Part shown: positions 42,600-51,224 of the stretch, in pieces
How the letters are laid out: every line of letters starts with the position of its first letter
Numbering within the stretch: the first letter of the stretch is position 1
From: Halalkalibacter oceani
GTDB lineage: Bacteria > Bacillota > Bacilli > Bacillales > Bacillaceae_D
Reading direction: 5' to 3'
Length of the DNA: 64,000 bases
Assembly: GCF_040544555.1 (NCBI RefSeq)
Contig: NZ_JBEPKD010000004.1
Coordinates: 134,371 to 198,370 of the forward strand
The notes under the pieces: generated by a model
What the model saw: only the letters and a program-made list of their open reading frames with translations
Database searches by the model: none
Told to the model about the DNA's origin: nothing
Position numbers and translations under genes: made by a program

Positions 42600-42771
42600 A
42601 AAAAGCCAGGCATTATGTAAGGAACATAATACACTGGCTATCATTTACATCATTGCCCTACGGGAATAGGGTCACTGTAAATCATTCAGTCATTATTTTG
42701 TTTTCGTTTAAAATAGCGGTTTTCAGACCATACTTACGATTTGCATATGGAAGGTACACAAAGGTAAGTAT
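42600..42771 (-). promoter_or_regulatory. Structured leader ending in a terminator upstream of glaH
   Basis: Read on the minus strand: an 8 bp inverted repeat ATACTTAC/GTAAGTAT (42764-42771, 42730-42737); then ATTTACA/TGTAAAT arms (42676-42682, 42643-42649) enclosing a CCCTA/TAGGG hairpin with loop TTCCCG and conserved-looking internal loops; then AGCCAG...CTGGCT with TATTATGT/ACATAAT inner arms (42604-42639) followed by TTTTTTT. It could be the terminator of the upstream acyl ligase operon, or an attenuating leader or riboswitch for glaH. No known riboswitch class or T-box sequence was recognised. Confidence 0.5.
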
Positions 42772-42819
42772 TTATCTTTATTCATAATTTATCAATTTTC
42801 TTAAAAATTGTCAATATTC

Positions 42820-44343
42820 TTATTTCAATATTTTCTTATCGAGCTTCCCAACCGCTGTATAAGGAAGCTGCTCGATGATTTCCACTTCTTTTGGTATTTG
42901 GTGTTTAGCCACTTTTGCGCGGAGCCAGACCATCAGTTTTTCTTGATCCAGGCTTTTTTTCCTTTCCGGTTGTATAAATGCTTTTAATCGCTGTCCAAAC
43001 AACACGTCGTCTATTCCGATGACTGCCACATCCTTGACGAGCGGGTGCTGCATGAGAACCTGCTCCAGCTCAACCGGATACACATTGATTCCGGCTGAAA
43101 CGATCATTTCATCTGTCCGCCCACATAAAAAATAAAACCCTTTCGGATCACGATAGCCGATATCTCCTGTTTCGATCCACACTTCATTTCCGGTTTTCTG
43201 TGACCAGCTCTGTTTCACACAAAACTGTCCCGGCTCGCCCTCTGTCACGGGCTTACCGGCAGGATTGACGATTTTGAAGCGCCCGCCGACCGGTTTTCCG
43301 ATCGTTTGCGGATTAGCCATTAAGTCAGCCGGCGTGGCGATCGTATTAAGTCCTGCCTCCGAGGTACCATATAGGTTATACAAAACTGGTCCCAGTTTTT
43401 GCAGAGCCTCTTTTGCCAGCTCTCCATGGAGCCTCGCTCCTCCTGAGACGATACAAGCCAGGGATTGCAGAGAAGCCGCGTCTTCCTCAAGCATCTTTTG
43501 CAGCATTAACGGAACGACGGTGATCACCTCGATGTGATGCTGACGAATCAGATTGCAAGCTTGCTTCGTTTGGAAGGATTCTCTAATGAATATCGTCTTT
43601 CCGAGTATGATTCCCATAAACAAAACGGCGACTCCATATCCATGATAAAGCGGAGTAGCAATATAGGTTCGATCATAGCGATGCAGCTTCACTTTCGTCA
43701 GGAGCGCTAAAAAAGGCTGTACATAATTGAACAATGAGGGCTGATGGCCTGCTTCCTTCGGCGTTCCTGTTGTTCCCCCCGTTAACAGCACCACTTTCCC
43801 CATCACCGTTTTCGTTCGCCTTCGCTTGTTTTCCGTTTTCGTTTTCAAAAACTGCTCGATTGATGGAAGATGGGTGTGCTCGTAGCTTAGCACTATCTTG
43901 TCAGAGGAAGACATGACGCTCCAGTTCTTATCAGCGATAAGCAGGTCGAAGTTTTTCTGCTTCAATAGCTCTTTTAGCTGGTTCACACTCATGTCCGGAT
44001 TGAGCAAATAGACAGCGGCCCCTGCCGAGGTAAGCGAAAAGGTCGCCCTTACAAGCGAAGCATGGCTTTTGCAAATGAGTCCGACCCGCTGAGCAGGCCC
44101 AAGCTGATACTGCTCCTGCCAAATGGCAGTAAGCTGTTCGATTTCAGCTGCTAATTGCTTGTAGCTGATTTTTCCTCTGGCGTCGCATAGAGCAGTCTTG
44201 TCCCCATACATGTCGGCATTCACCCGCAGGAGCGCAAGTATATTCATTCCGTCTTTGCGCAGCGCAAAGAACAATCTCATTAACCTTGGCGGGGAAAACA
44301 ACTTCATCATGACAAGGACACGAAGAAACGTCCATAGTCTCAC
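42820..44343 (-). CDS. AMP-dependent acyl/aryl-CoA ligase family protein
   Basis: ANL-superfamily adenylating enzyme (507 aa). The P-loop-like motif LLTGGTTGTPKEA, the LYGTSEAGL motif (A5), WIETGDIGYRD (A7) and the C-terminal lysine in YTAVGKLDKK are present, so it should be active. The N-terminal 30 residues before NILALLRVNADM are hydrophobic or basic and could touch the membrane. It starts with GTG and overlaps the upstream SDR gene by 4 bp, giving a coupled pair. Pairs of fatty-acyl ligase and reductase suggest work on long-chain acyl or aldehyde substrates; the acid is unknown. Confidence 0.85.
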   Translation of the reverse strand: MRLWTFLRVLVMMKLFSPPRLMRLFFALRKDGMNILALLRVNADMYGDKTALCDARGKISYKQLAAEIEQLTAIWQEQYQLGPAQRVGLICKSHASLVRATFSLTSAGAAVYLLNPDMSVNQLKELLKQKNFDLLIADKNWSVMSSSDKIVLSYEHTHLPSIEQFLKTKTENKRRRTKTVMGKVVLLTGGTTGTPKEAGHQPSLFNYVQPFLALLTKVKLHRYDRTYIATPLYHGYGVAVLFMGIILGKTIFIRESFQTKQACNLIRQHHIEVITVVPLMLQKMLEEDAASLQSLACIVSGGARLHGELAKEALQKLGPVLYNLYGTSEAGLNTIATPADLMANPQTIGKPVGGRFKIVNPAGKPVTEGEPGQFCVKQSWSQKTGNEVWIETGDIGYRDPKGFYFLCGRTDEMIVSAGINVYPVELEQVLMQHPLVKDVAVIGIDDVLFGQRLKAFIQPERKKSLDQEKLMVWLRAKVAKHQIPKEVEIIEQLPYTAVGKLDKKILK

Positions 44344-45188
44344 CTTGTCCCCCTCCTTTTCGCAAGCCGCGCACGAAACAACGACTCTATCAATGGCCGG
44401 AGGATGCTAGCAATTGGCTCGCCGACAGTGATCCACCATGGCCTGAATCGTTTTTGTTTCGTATAGATCGCACGGGCAATCAATCTGGCAACATGTTCCG
44501 GAGCCATCGCCGGCATCTTTTCATACTGGGGAGTCGGGAGGATCATCGGCGTCCGGACTAACGGCAAATAAAAAGAAGTCGTATTGATGCCCATTGCTTT
44601 CAGCTCCGGCTCCGCTGAGCGGAACCATGTGTCAAAGGCGGTCTTCGACGCTTGATAGGCCGCCCAGTCAGGAACAGGAATAAATAAAACATTGATCGTC
44701 GACATATGGATGATATGCCCTTGATTTTTTTCGAGCAATGGAATAACCGACAACAGCAATCGGACAGGAGCAAAATAATTAATCGCCATCGTCCGCGTGA
44801 AATCATGATAGCGCTCCAACGAATCCTCAATCGAGCGCCTGATCGATTTCCCGGCATTGCTAACAACAATATCCAGCCCATCGGGAAGCTGGTGCAGGTA
44901 GTGAAGCAAGCCGCTCATCTCCTCCTCCTTACGCAGATCGGCGGCATACACACTGACCTTTGCCGACCGCTGCTGCAAAGCGTCCTGCATCTCGATCAGC
45001 TTCTCCTTCCTTCTCGCCACTAAAATCAGATGAGTGCACATTTCCGCTAACAGATAGGCTGTTTGCTCACCAATACCCGAGCTTGCCCCGGTAATAAGAA
45101 CGGTTTTCCCATTCAGCTCTCGTTTAAGCTTTTTCTCATTTACGTAAGGTTCAGGGAATAATAAAGTTTCAATGACGTTAATATTCAT
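44340..45188 (-). CDS. Short-chain dehydrogenase/reductase
   Basis: Classical SDR (282 aa) with cofactor motif TGASSGIGEQTAYL near residue 32, NAG at VVSNAGKS and active-site residues Ser (STIN region), Tyr and Lys in YQASKTAFDTW. The Gly-rich motif without an acidic residue at the second strand end, plus VARRKEK, favours NADP(H). A hydrophobic N-terminal extension (INVIETLLFPEPYV) and a basic C-terminus (RARLAKRRGTR) resemble acyl-CoA-reductase-type or membrane-associated SDRs. First gene of a two-gene operon with the acyl ligase. Substrate unknown. Confidence 0.88.
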   Translation of the reverse strand: MNINVIETLLFPEPYVNEKKLKRELNGKTVLITGASSGIGEQTAYLLAEMCTHLILVARRKEKLIEMQDALQQRSAKVSVYAADLRKEEEMSGLLHYLHQLPDGLDIVVSNAGKSIRRSIEDSLERYHDFTRTMAINYFAPVRLLLSVIPLLEKNQGHIIHMSTINVLFIPVPDWAAYQASKTAFDTWFRSAEPELKAMGINTTSFYLPLVRTPMILPTPQYEKMPAMAPEHVARLIARAIYTKQKRFRPWWITVGEPIASILRPLIESLFRARLAKRRGTR

Positions 45189-45347
45189 CTACCTTCCTTG
45201 CAGTTTCCGTTTTTTCCAGTATACGTCTAAACATTCTGAAACGGCAATATTGAATCAAATTTATGGTATAATTGGTTCGCTTATTTTCATTTCTTTTAAA
45301 ACAGAGCGATGAGAAAATAGCGTTCTGCCTCGTTTGTTAAGAAAGGT

Positions 45348-46571
45348 GTGTATCTTTTGCTTCATAATCCTACTGGAAAAGAACGAATCGCTTTAGTCCT
45401 CCTGCTCAGCATGCTCGGGATTCTCGGTCCGCTGAATATCGATATGTATTTGCCGGCCTTCCCGGAAATTTCTGCTGATTTAGGAGCCAGCGCCTCGCTT
45501 GTACAGCTTAGCTTAACTGCTTGTCTTATCGGGCTTGCGCTCGGTCAAGTCATTATCGGACCGATCAGTGACAGTCAGGGCCGGAGAAAGCCGTTAATTC
45601 TTTCGATTTTCTTATTTGCCATCTCTTCTTTTCTCTGTGCCGTCGCTCCAAACATTCTCACTTTAGTGATCGCCCGCTTTTTGCAAGGGTTAACTGCTTC
45701 AGCGGGAATTGTTCTTTCCCGGGCTGTCGTCCGCGACGTCTTCACCGGAAGAGAGCTGACAAAGTTTTTTGCTTTGCTCATGGTGATTAATGCTGTCGCT
45801 CCCTTAGCCGCGCCAATTGCCGGTGGCATTATTCTCCTGTTTCCCTTTGCAAGCTGGCATACGATTTTTATCTTCTTAGGCTTGTTAGGTCTTTTTATTA
45901 CGATCACCATCTCCTTCAAGCTGCCTGAGACGCTGGCGGTTGAAAAACGAATGCCGGGCTCTGTTGTCCATTCGATCCAAACGATTGGCAGCCTGCTAAA
46001 AGACCGCTCTTTTATTGGCTATGCCTTAACCGTCGGCTTCGTTCACGGCGGAAGCTTTGCGTATGTCTCCGGAACACCGTTTGTCTATCAAGGAATCTAT
46101 GGGGTCTCGCCGCAAGTCTTCAGTGTTTTATTTGGGATTAATGGTCTCGCTTTGATTATGGGGAGTTTTCTTATCGGCCGTTTTGGCGGCATTATCGCGG
46201 AGAGACGCCTGCTTCGTGCGGCTGTGCTGATTGCAGTTGGCGCTACCACTGTTCTACTCGTTATGACGATCATTCACGGCCCGCTTGCTCTAATCGTCAT
46301 TCCGATATTTGTTTATATGACGTCAATGGGAATGGTGCTGACAAGTTCATTTACTTTGGCGATGGAACACCAAGGTCATCGCGCCGGCAGTGCAAGCGCC
46401 CTGCTTGGAATGCTGCCGTTAGTTATTGGCGCGATTGTCTCTCCATTAGTCGGGATGAACGAGACTACAGCTGTGCCAATGGGGACGATTCTTTTTACAA
46501 CCTCGCTAATCGGAGCGGCCGCCTTTTTTCTTCTAACGAAAAAAGCGAGAGAGGATGTCCCGCAAGCCTAG
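45348..46571 (+). CDS. Bcr/CflA family multidrug efflux MFS transporter
   Basis: Twelve-helix major facilitator (407 aa) of the DHA1 Bcr/CflA group. Family motifs: LNIDMYLPAFPEI in helix 1, GQVIIGPISDSQGRRKPL (motif A), ARFLQGLTASAGIVLSRAVVRD (helix 4, motif B) and GAVAPLAAPIAGG-type motif C (VAPLAAPIAGGII). It probably expels drugs such as bicyclomycin or chloramphenicol, or cell metabolites. The start is GTG at 45348 after AAGAAAGG; TTG nine bases later is also possible. Divergent from the SDR operon. Confidence 0.92.
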   Translation: MYLLLHNPTGKERIALVLLLSMLGILGPLNIDMYLPAFPEISADLGASASLVQLSLTACLIGLALGQVIIGPISDSQGRRKPLILSIFLFAISSFLCAVAPNILTLVIARFLQGLTASAGIVLSRAVVRDVFTGRELTKFFALLMVINAVAPLAAPIAGGIILLFPFASWHTIFIFLGLLGLFITITISFKLPETLAVEKRMPGSVVHSIQTIGSLLKDRSFIGYALTVGFVHGGSFAYVSGTPFVYQGIYGVSPQVFSVLFGINGLALIMGSFLIGRFGGIIAERRLLRAAVLIAVGATTVLLVMTIIHGPLALIVIPIFVYMTSMGMVLTSSFTLAMEHQGHRAGSASALLGMLPLVIGAIVSPLVGMNETTAVPMGTILFTTSLIGAAAFFLLTKKAREDVPQA

Positions 46572-46616
46572 CTTGGGGATATCTTCTTTCCTACTTCTAG
46601 CCCGATGAACCGACGG

Positions 46617-48266
46617 TTACTTTGCTAACAACCTTGCTACTTTTAATCCAAGCTGCAAATAAAACTTATCTTCCGTCCGAAATACATCATATTCAGTCAA
46701 TTCCTTAATCTTTTTCAGCCGATATTTAATTGTATTGACATGAATATAGAGCAATTCAGCCGTATCTTTTAAGCTGCAGTCATGTTCAAAGTACACCTTC
46801 AAAGTTTCTACTAAATTCGCCCCGCTGTTTTCATCGTAGGTGACCAGTTTCTTGATGGTATCATGATAAACTGTTGTCAGTTCTTCATTTGATTCCAGCT
46901 GCGAAAGCATGCGGTATATCCCCAAGTCATCAAAGTGCAGCACAGTTCTCCGTCCAAAAATTTCTTTTCCGATCTCAATCGTCTTAATTGCATCTTTATA
47001 GCCGATGCTAATACCGCAAAAGCCGGAATGAAACCGTCCAATTCCTGAGGTGAAAGTAACTTCAGGTACCTGTCTTTTTAATTCTGCAATAATATTTGTA
47101 ATAAACTTCTTAGTAGCTTGAATCATATCCTTTTTGTTCTCTGCAAGATGGATGTGTTTCTTAGCCGGCTTTAAGATAATGAAATAATTACTTGTCATCC
47201 CGACGATCGCAGAAGACATTTTAATTCTCATTAAATTCTCCATAATCCTGAGAATTTTCAGCTTATATTCCTGAATAAACAATTCATTATGATCGAGGCG
47301 TTTGACGACTCGCATAAAATGATCAATCGCCAGAATAATCACTTCATAGCTCTCGTTAAAGTTCCAATTGTAAAATTTCCCTTTCTCTATCGCCTCTTCC
47401 ATTTTAATATTGCCAGAAACGATTTCCCGTAAAAATTCATTACGATACTTTTGCTCTACTTCAATCTTTGTTTTCACTTTTAAAAATTCCAGAGCGATTA
47501 AAGGAATAACCCGCTCAAGTAAAATGAGATGAAAGCTCGTTAACTCACTCTCCGTTTCCCAGCATGTCAGAAAACCATTAATCTCCTGATTTAAAATTAG
47601 CGGCGCAACAATACAGTTTACTTTCTTGCCATTCAACTCCCGCTTCGTTTTAATTGGCCTTCTTGCTTTTAAAAACTCGTTGCGCTGCTCTCTTGAAAAA
47701 GAAGCGATAAGGTCGTCATGATTATATTTGATAAAGGGAATCTCTGATTCTAACGTGACATGATTGGTCATGATTTTTTTTAATGTATCGAGAATAATGT
47801 CGAGGCTTTCTCCGTTAAACGCAAGCTCACTAACCCATTTATAGTAGTCTTCAACCTGTTCACTTCTCGGAGAATTGTTCGTTAAAATTCCCGCCATCAA
47901 TGGCGTCATAATATCTAAATAGGAGACTTCATTTTTAATTTCTATGATTGGAAACTGATAAGCATTGGCTTGCTCCAAAATAATAGCAGGAATTCCTTCT
48001 TCAAGGGCATGATACGTTTTGATCGCCAAACCGGCACAGTTTTTCTCAATGAGCTGAGGTACAAGCTGCTCCAGTGCTTCAGGATCATCCTTAACGGAAA
48101 AAAGGGATGATAACAAGAAATCATTTCCCTTCAGCCACCGTATCGTATCAGGTACTTCCATCACGGCCACATGTTGAACAATCCGCTCTGCTCCCTCATG
48201 TCCTGCGGCAATTTTGCAATGCCGCAAACCGCCAATATGCATCGCCTGTTCAATCGTAATCCCCAT
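46617..48266 (-). CDS. PucR family transcriptional regulator
   Basis: PucR/CdaR-type activator (549 aa). The N-terminal PucR domain opens MGITIEQAMHIGGLRHCKIA; a GGDEF-like middle region follows (about 290-420); the C-terminal helix-turn-helix is LKDTAELLYIHVNTIKYRLK. The ATG at 48266 follows AGGAGGAA with ideal spacing and starts exactly at the domain edge; the frame stays open for 71 codons upstream without support. It faces away from the dctPQM TRAP operon across a 0.9 kb gap and is the obvious candidate regulator of it. PucR proteins usually control purine, amino acid or carboxylate use. Confidence 0.9.
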   Translation of the reverse strand: MGITIEQAMHIGGLRHCKIAAGHEGAERIVQHVAVMEVPDTIRWLKGNDFLLSSLFSVKDDPEALEQLVPQLIEKNCAGLAIKTYHALEEGIPAIILEQANAYQFPIIEIKNEVSYLDIMTPLMAGILTNNSPRSEQVEDYYKWVSELAFNGESLDIILDTLKKIMTNHVTLESEIPFIKYNHDDLIASFSREQRNEFLKARRPIKTKRELNGKKVNCIVAPLILNQEINGFLTCWETESELTSFHLILLERVIPLIALEFLKVKTKIEVEQKYRNEFLREIVSGNIKMEEAIEKGKFYNWNFNESYEVIILAIDHFMRVVKRLDHNELFIQEYKLKILRIMENLMRIKMSSAIVGMTSNYFIILKPAKKHIHLAENKKDMIQATKKFITNIIAELKRQVPEVTFTSGIGRFHSGFCGISIGYKDAIKTIEIGKEIFGRRTVLHFDDLGIYRMLSQLESNEELTTVYHDTIKKLVTYDENSGANLVETLKVYFEHDCSLKDTAELLYIHVNTIKYRLKKIKELTEYDVFRTEDKFYLQLGLKVARLLAK

Positions 48267-49160
48267 CTTGAATTCTTCCTCCTCCACCCAGTCCCCTTCA
48301 CTTCTTTGCAACCACTGTGTCGATAAGCTATTGTCTACATCAAACTGATTCAATGTTCCCGGCACGGCATGATTCACACTATCATCAATTGTTGTTTCTT
48401 TCCCTTCTCTGTCTATTAGCACATTCATCCCTCTATTTGATGTCCATATCGACAAATACAGCAGGTGATTTTGATTCATGTCGAATTTAAAGCTTGTATG
48501 ATTGAAATTATCAAATATTTTGTTTTCATGCTATAAATCGGGTATATTTTCTCCCGTAGAAAAAGACAAAAAAATAAGAAAGATTACACATTTATTTGTT
48601 TATAAAGACAAATAATTGATCCTATAGTTGTTCATTCCTCTATAATTTTTAGAAAAAGGACCCGGTTTCTTCCTTTCTGTCTTTTTCTACAAAGCTTATG
48701 AATCTTTCTGACTTTCCAACGAAATATCCAATTCTTCCTCTCTTAATCTGCCAATTTACAAAATTTAATGTCTAATATATTAATTTTCTCTTGATTAGCG
48801 TCGAACTTCCATGTAAAATAGCGCATAAGAAAACAGAAAACTGTTTACAGTATACATTTAATCTTATCGAATTTTTAGAATATTCCATTCTTAATCTTGC
48901 CTTCTCAATCGTTTGTCGCTATAATAACGTTACAAATTCTTTTCAAATGTTACGTTAATATTACGCAATTTGAATGAGAGCGCAGATTATGGAGGATTTT
49001 CGCAAGCTAGCAGTCTTTTCATTTAACTTCCTGAAGGGAGGCGACAATCGGTTTTCACTAGCAAACATTTCGTATTCGTTTTACTTTGTCAGCGTCTTTA
49101 ATGTAAGCGCTGACATTAACAGATTAGTTTACTACTAGAAAAATGGGAGGTATTACTTTT
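48267..49160. other. Long divergent intergenic region between pucR-like gene and dctP
   Basis: About 890 bp. Contains a 13 bp inverted repeat with arms 109 bp apart (GTAGAAAAAGACA at 48556-48568 and its complement at 48678-48690) and a consensus cre near dctP. The remainder is A+T-rich with no supported ORF. Long divergent promoters of this size are often regulator targets. Confidence 0.5.
49101..49115 (+). promoter_or_regulatory. CcpA cre site upstream of dctP
   Basis: ATGTAAGCGCTGACA fits WTGNAANCGNWNNCW completely and continues into ATGTAAGCGCTGACAT, nearly palindromic. It lies 45 bp before the dctP start. Confidence 0.8.
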
Positions 49161-50249
49161 ATGAAGAAATTAATGATGCTTATGATGCTGCTTGTTTTAT
49201 CTTTTGTACTAGTAGCATGTGGCGGTAGTGAAGAAGGTTCCGCACCGGCTGAAGGCGGGGAAGGCGATGCTCCTGCTGCTGAAGGTGAATCAGCCGGCAG
49301 CGGTGAATATGTTATGAAAATTGCTCATGCCGCGCCAGCCCAGGATGATAAAACTGAAAACTCTTTACAAGAGTTTAAGAAACGTGTCGAGGAAGCAACT
49401 GATGGACGTATCACTGTTGAAACATACCCTGCCAGTCAGCTCGGCGGCGAACGTGAAATTCTTGAAGGGACGCAATTAGGTTCGATTGAAGCGCATTCGA
49501 TCTCGACCGGTCCATATCCTGGCGTATTCCCGGAAATTATGGTCCTCTCAATCCCTTATTTGTTTGTTAATAAAGATGTTGCCTACGAAGTACTAGATGG
49601 TCCGTTTGGCGAGAAGATGAAGGAATTGTTACTTGAAAAAACCGGTCTTCGTTTACTAGCATGGGGAGAAAATGGAGTTCGTCATTTCACGAATAACACC
49701 AATCCAATTCGGACGCCTGAAGATATGAAAGGAATTTCCTTCCGTACGATGGAAAATCCGGCTCACATGGCTATGGTTGAAGCTTTAGGGGGAAGTGCTA
49801 CTCCAATTGCTTATGGCGAACTTTATTCCGCCCTTCAACAAGGCGTAGTTGACGGACAAGAAAACCCAGTTACGAACATTGCCAGCATGCGTTTTTATGA
49901 AGTACAAACCTATGCAACACTTGATGGTCATGTCTATGATCCGCATCTGTTCGCTGTAAACAATGCATGGTTTGAATCGCTTCCTGAAGATCTGCAAACG
50001 ATTCTCGAAGATGAAGCAGCTGCCTGGTCTGAGTACAATCGCCAAATGAGCACAGAGCAGGATGACGGTGCGATCGAGACAATGCTTGAAGCCGGGATGG
50101 AAATCATTGAGCTTTCTCCAGAAGAACTCGTTCCATTCCAAGAAGCTACACAATCCGTTCATGACCTGATTAAAGCTGAAGCCGGCGATGATATCTACAA
50201 TGAAATCATGGCAGCAGTTGAAGAAGCTGAAGCAGCTGTCTTAAATTAG
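49161..50249 (+). CDS. dctP: TRAP transporter solute-binding lipoprotein DctP
   Basis: Extracytoplasmic solute receptor (362 aa) of a TRAP transporter for C4-dicarboxylates or sugar acids. A lipoprotein signal ends VLVAC|GG near residue 20, followed by an acidic, Gly/Ala-rich linker. DctP features: VMKIAHAAPAQDD at the N-terminal strand, GRITVETYPASQLGGEREI, then FRTMENPAHMAMVEALGGSATPI with the conserved carboxylate-binding Arg, and GVVDGQENP. The ATG at 49161 after GGGAGGT is preferred to one six codons upstream. A terminator and a second cre separate it from dctQM. Confidence 0.95.
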   Translation: MKKLMMLMMLLVLSFVLVACGGSEEGSAPAEGGEGDAPAAEGESAGSGEYVMKIAHAAPAQDDKTENSLQEFKKRVEEATDGRITVETYPASQLGGEREILEGTQLGSIEAHSISTGPYPGVFPEIMVLSIPYLFVNKDVAYEVLDGPFGEKMKELLLEKTGLRLLAWGENGVRHFTNNTNPIRTPEDMKGISFRTMENPAHMAMVEALGGSATPIAYGELYSALQQGVVDGQENPVTNIASMRFYEVQTYATLDGHVYDPHLFAVNNAWFESLPEDLQTILEDEAAAWSEYNRQMSTEQDDGAIETMLEAGMEIIELSPEELVPFQEATQSVHDLIKAEAGDDIYNEIMAAVEEAEAAVLN

Positions 50250-50285
50250 GCTGCTGCTCCGACAAGACGACTATGAGAAGCCAAT

Positions 50286-50325
50286 GCCCCTTCAAGTGTG
50301 ATCTGGACTTGAAGGGGGGCTTTCA
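50286..50325 (+). terminator. Terminator or attenuator after dctP
   Basis: CCCCTTCAAGT (50287-50297) pairs with ACTTGAAGGGG (50307-50317), then GGCTTTCATTTCAT. It probably lets binding protein be made in excess of the permease. Confidence 0.7.
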
Positions 50326-50524
50326 TTTCATCATGTATTCCCATCCACATGATTGAAACGCCATTATTTATCTAATATTTTAGATTTTTCTTGCTTTTTT
50401 GTTTTCGATAAAGCTACAATAAACGAAAATACGATTGTTCGATTGCCGCCTTTACATGCTACATCTCATCCAAGCCTGCCAATGGTCAGACCATCACTCC
50501 ATAGCTGTTAGTCAACAAATAAAA

Positions 50525-50539
50525 TGTCAGCGCTTACAT
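50525..50539 (-). promoter_or_regulatory. Second cre site between dctP and dctQ
   Basis: On the minus strand ATGTAAGCGCTGACA, identical base for base to the cre before dctP but inverted. It lies in the 414 bp gap between dctP and dctQ and suggests a separate, CcpA-controlled promoter for dctQM or a roadblock site. Confidence 0.7.
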
Positions 50540-50663
50540 ACACGCTCTTATTTTATCCTTTTTGGAGGTGATCATCGAAGGCTTGACTCATTCCTGTTAG
50601 AGGCGTGTCACCCTTTTAAAACCGACCATTTGCGTAATCAACGTTTACTTAAGGAGGGTTATC

Positions 50664-51224
50664 ATGAAAATAAAAAAGGCAATTGATAAGTTTGACGCGA
50701 TTATGGAATCCGTTGAAAGCTATCTCGTTTTTCTTTTGCTGTTTGCGATGCTGTTTTTTGTCTTTATCGGGGTTGTCTTCCGCTATGGCTTCGGCTTCAC
50801 CTTAAGCTGGGGCGAGGAACTTCCTCGTTATATTATGATTTGGGCGACCTTTATCGGGGCAAGCCTCGGTGTTAAAAAAGGCTCCCACATTAGCGTGGAT
50901 GCCCTTGAAGCATTTTTGCCACTTGCCGCCAAACGTGTCGTAGTTGTCATTAGCTATGTTATTTCGTTGGCATTTTGCATTGTGATATTGGCAATCGGAA
51001 TTCCATTTATCGGGAGCTTGGCAGATTCCGGCCAATTATCTCCAGCTTTGCGCATTCCGATGTATTTTGCTTATCTGGCCGTTCTGATTGGTATTGGAAT
51101 GATGGCCATCCGTTATCTTTTATTACTTATTTTTGAGCTGTTTTATCCACAATCATCGGAATTCAGCGTTCAAAATCAAAACAAAGAAGATCCGCTATCA
51201 GGGAGAGGAGGTTTTGTAGAATGA
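50664..51224 (+). CDS. dctQ: TRAP transporter small permease DctQ
   Basis: Small membrane subunit (186 aa) with four helices at residues about 15-37, 50-70, 88-112 and 128-150. The DctQ motif in the second helix region, SWGEELPRYIMIWATFIGAS, and GVKKGSHISVDAL after it are clear. Strong AAGGAGG site. Overlaps dctM by 4 bp (ATGA), so the permease subunits are translationally coupled. Confidence 0.94.
   Translation: MKIKKAIDKFDAIMESVESYLVFLLLFAMLFFVFIGVVFRYGFGFTLSWGEELPRYIMIWATFIGASLGVKKGSHISVDALEAFLPLAAKRVVVVISYVISLAFCIVILAIGIPFIGSLADSGQLSPALRIPMYFAYLAVLIGIGMMAIRYLLLLIFELFYPQSSEFSVQNQNKEDPLSGRGGFVE

Noticed and set aside
42600..42771. Lysine riboswitch or T-box in front of glaH
   Set aside because: None of the lysine-class conserved blocks and no AGGGTGGNACCGCG T-box sequence is present.
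50435..50686. 83-codon ORF between dctP and dctQ
   Set aside because: Overlaps the cre site and the dctQ start, has no ribosome site and no protein-like composition.
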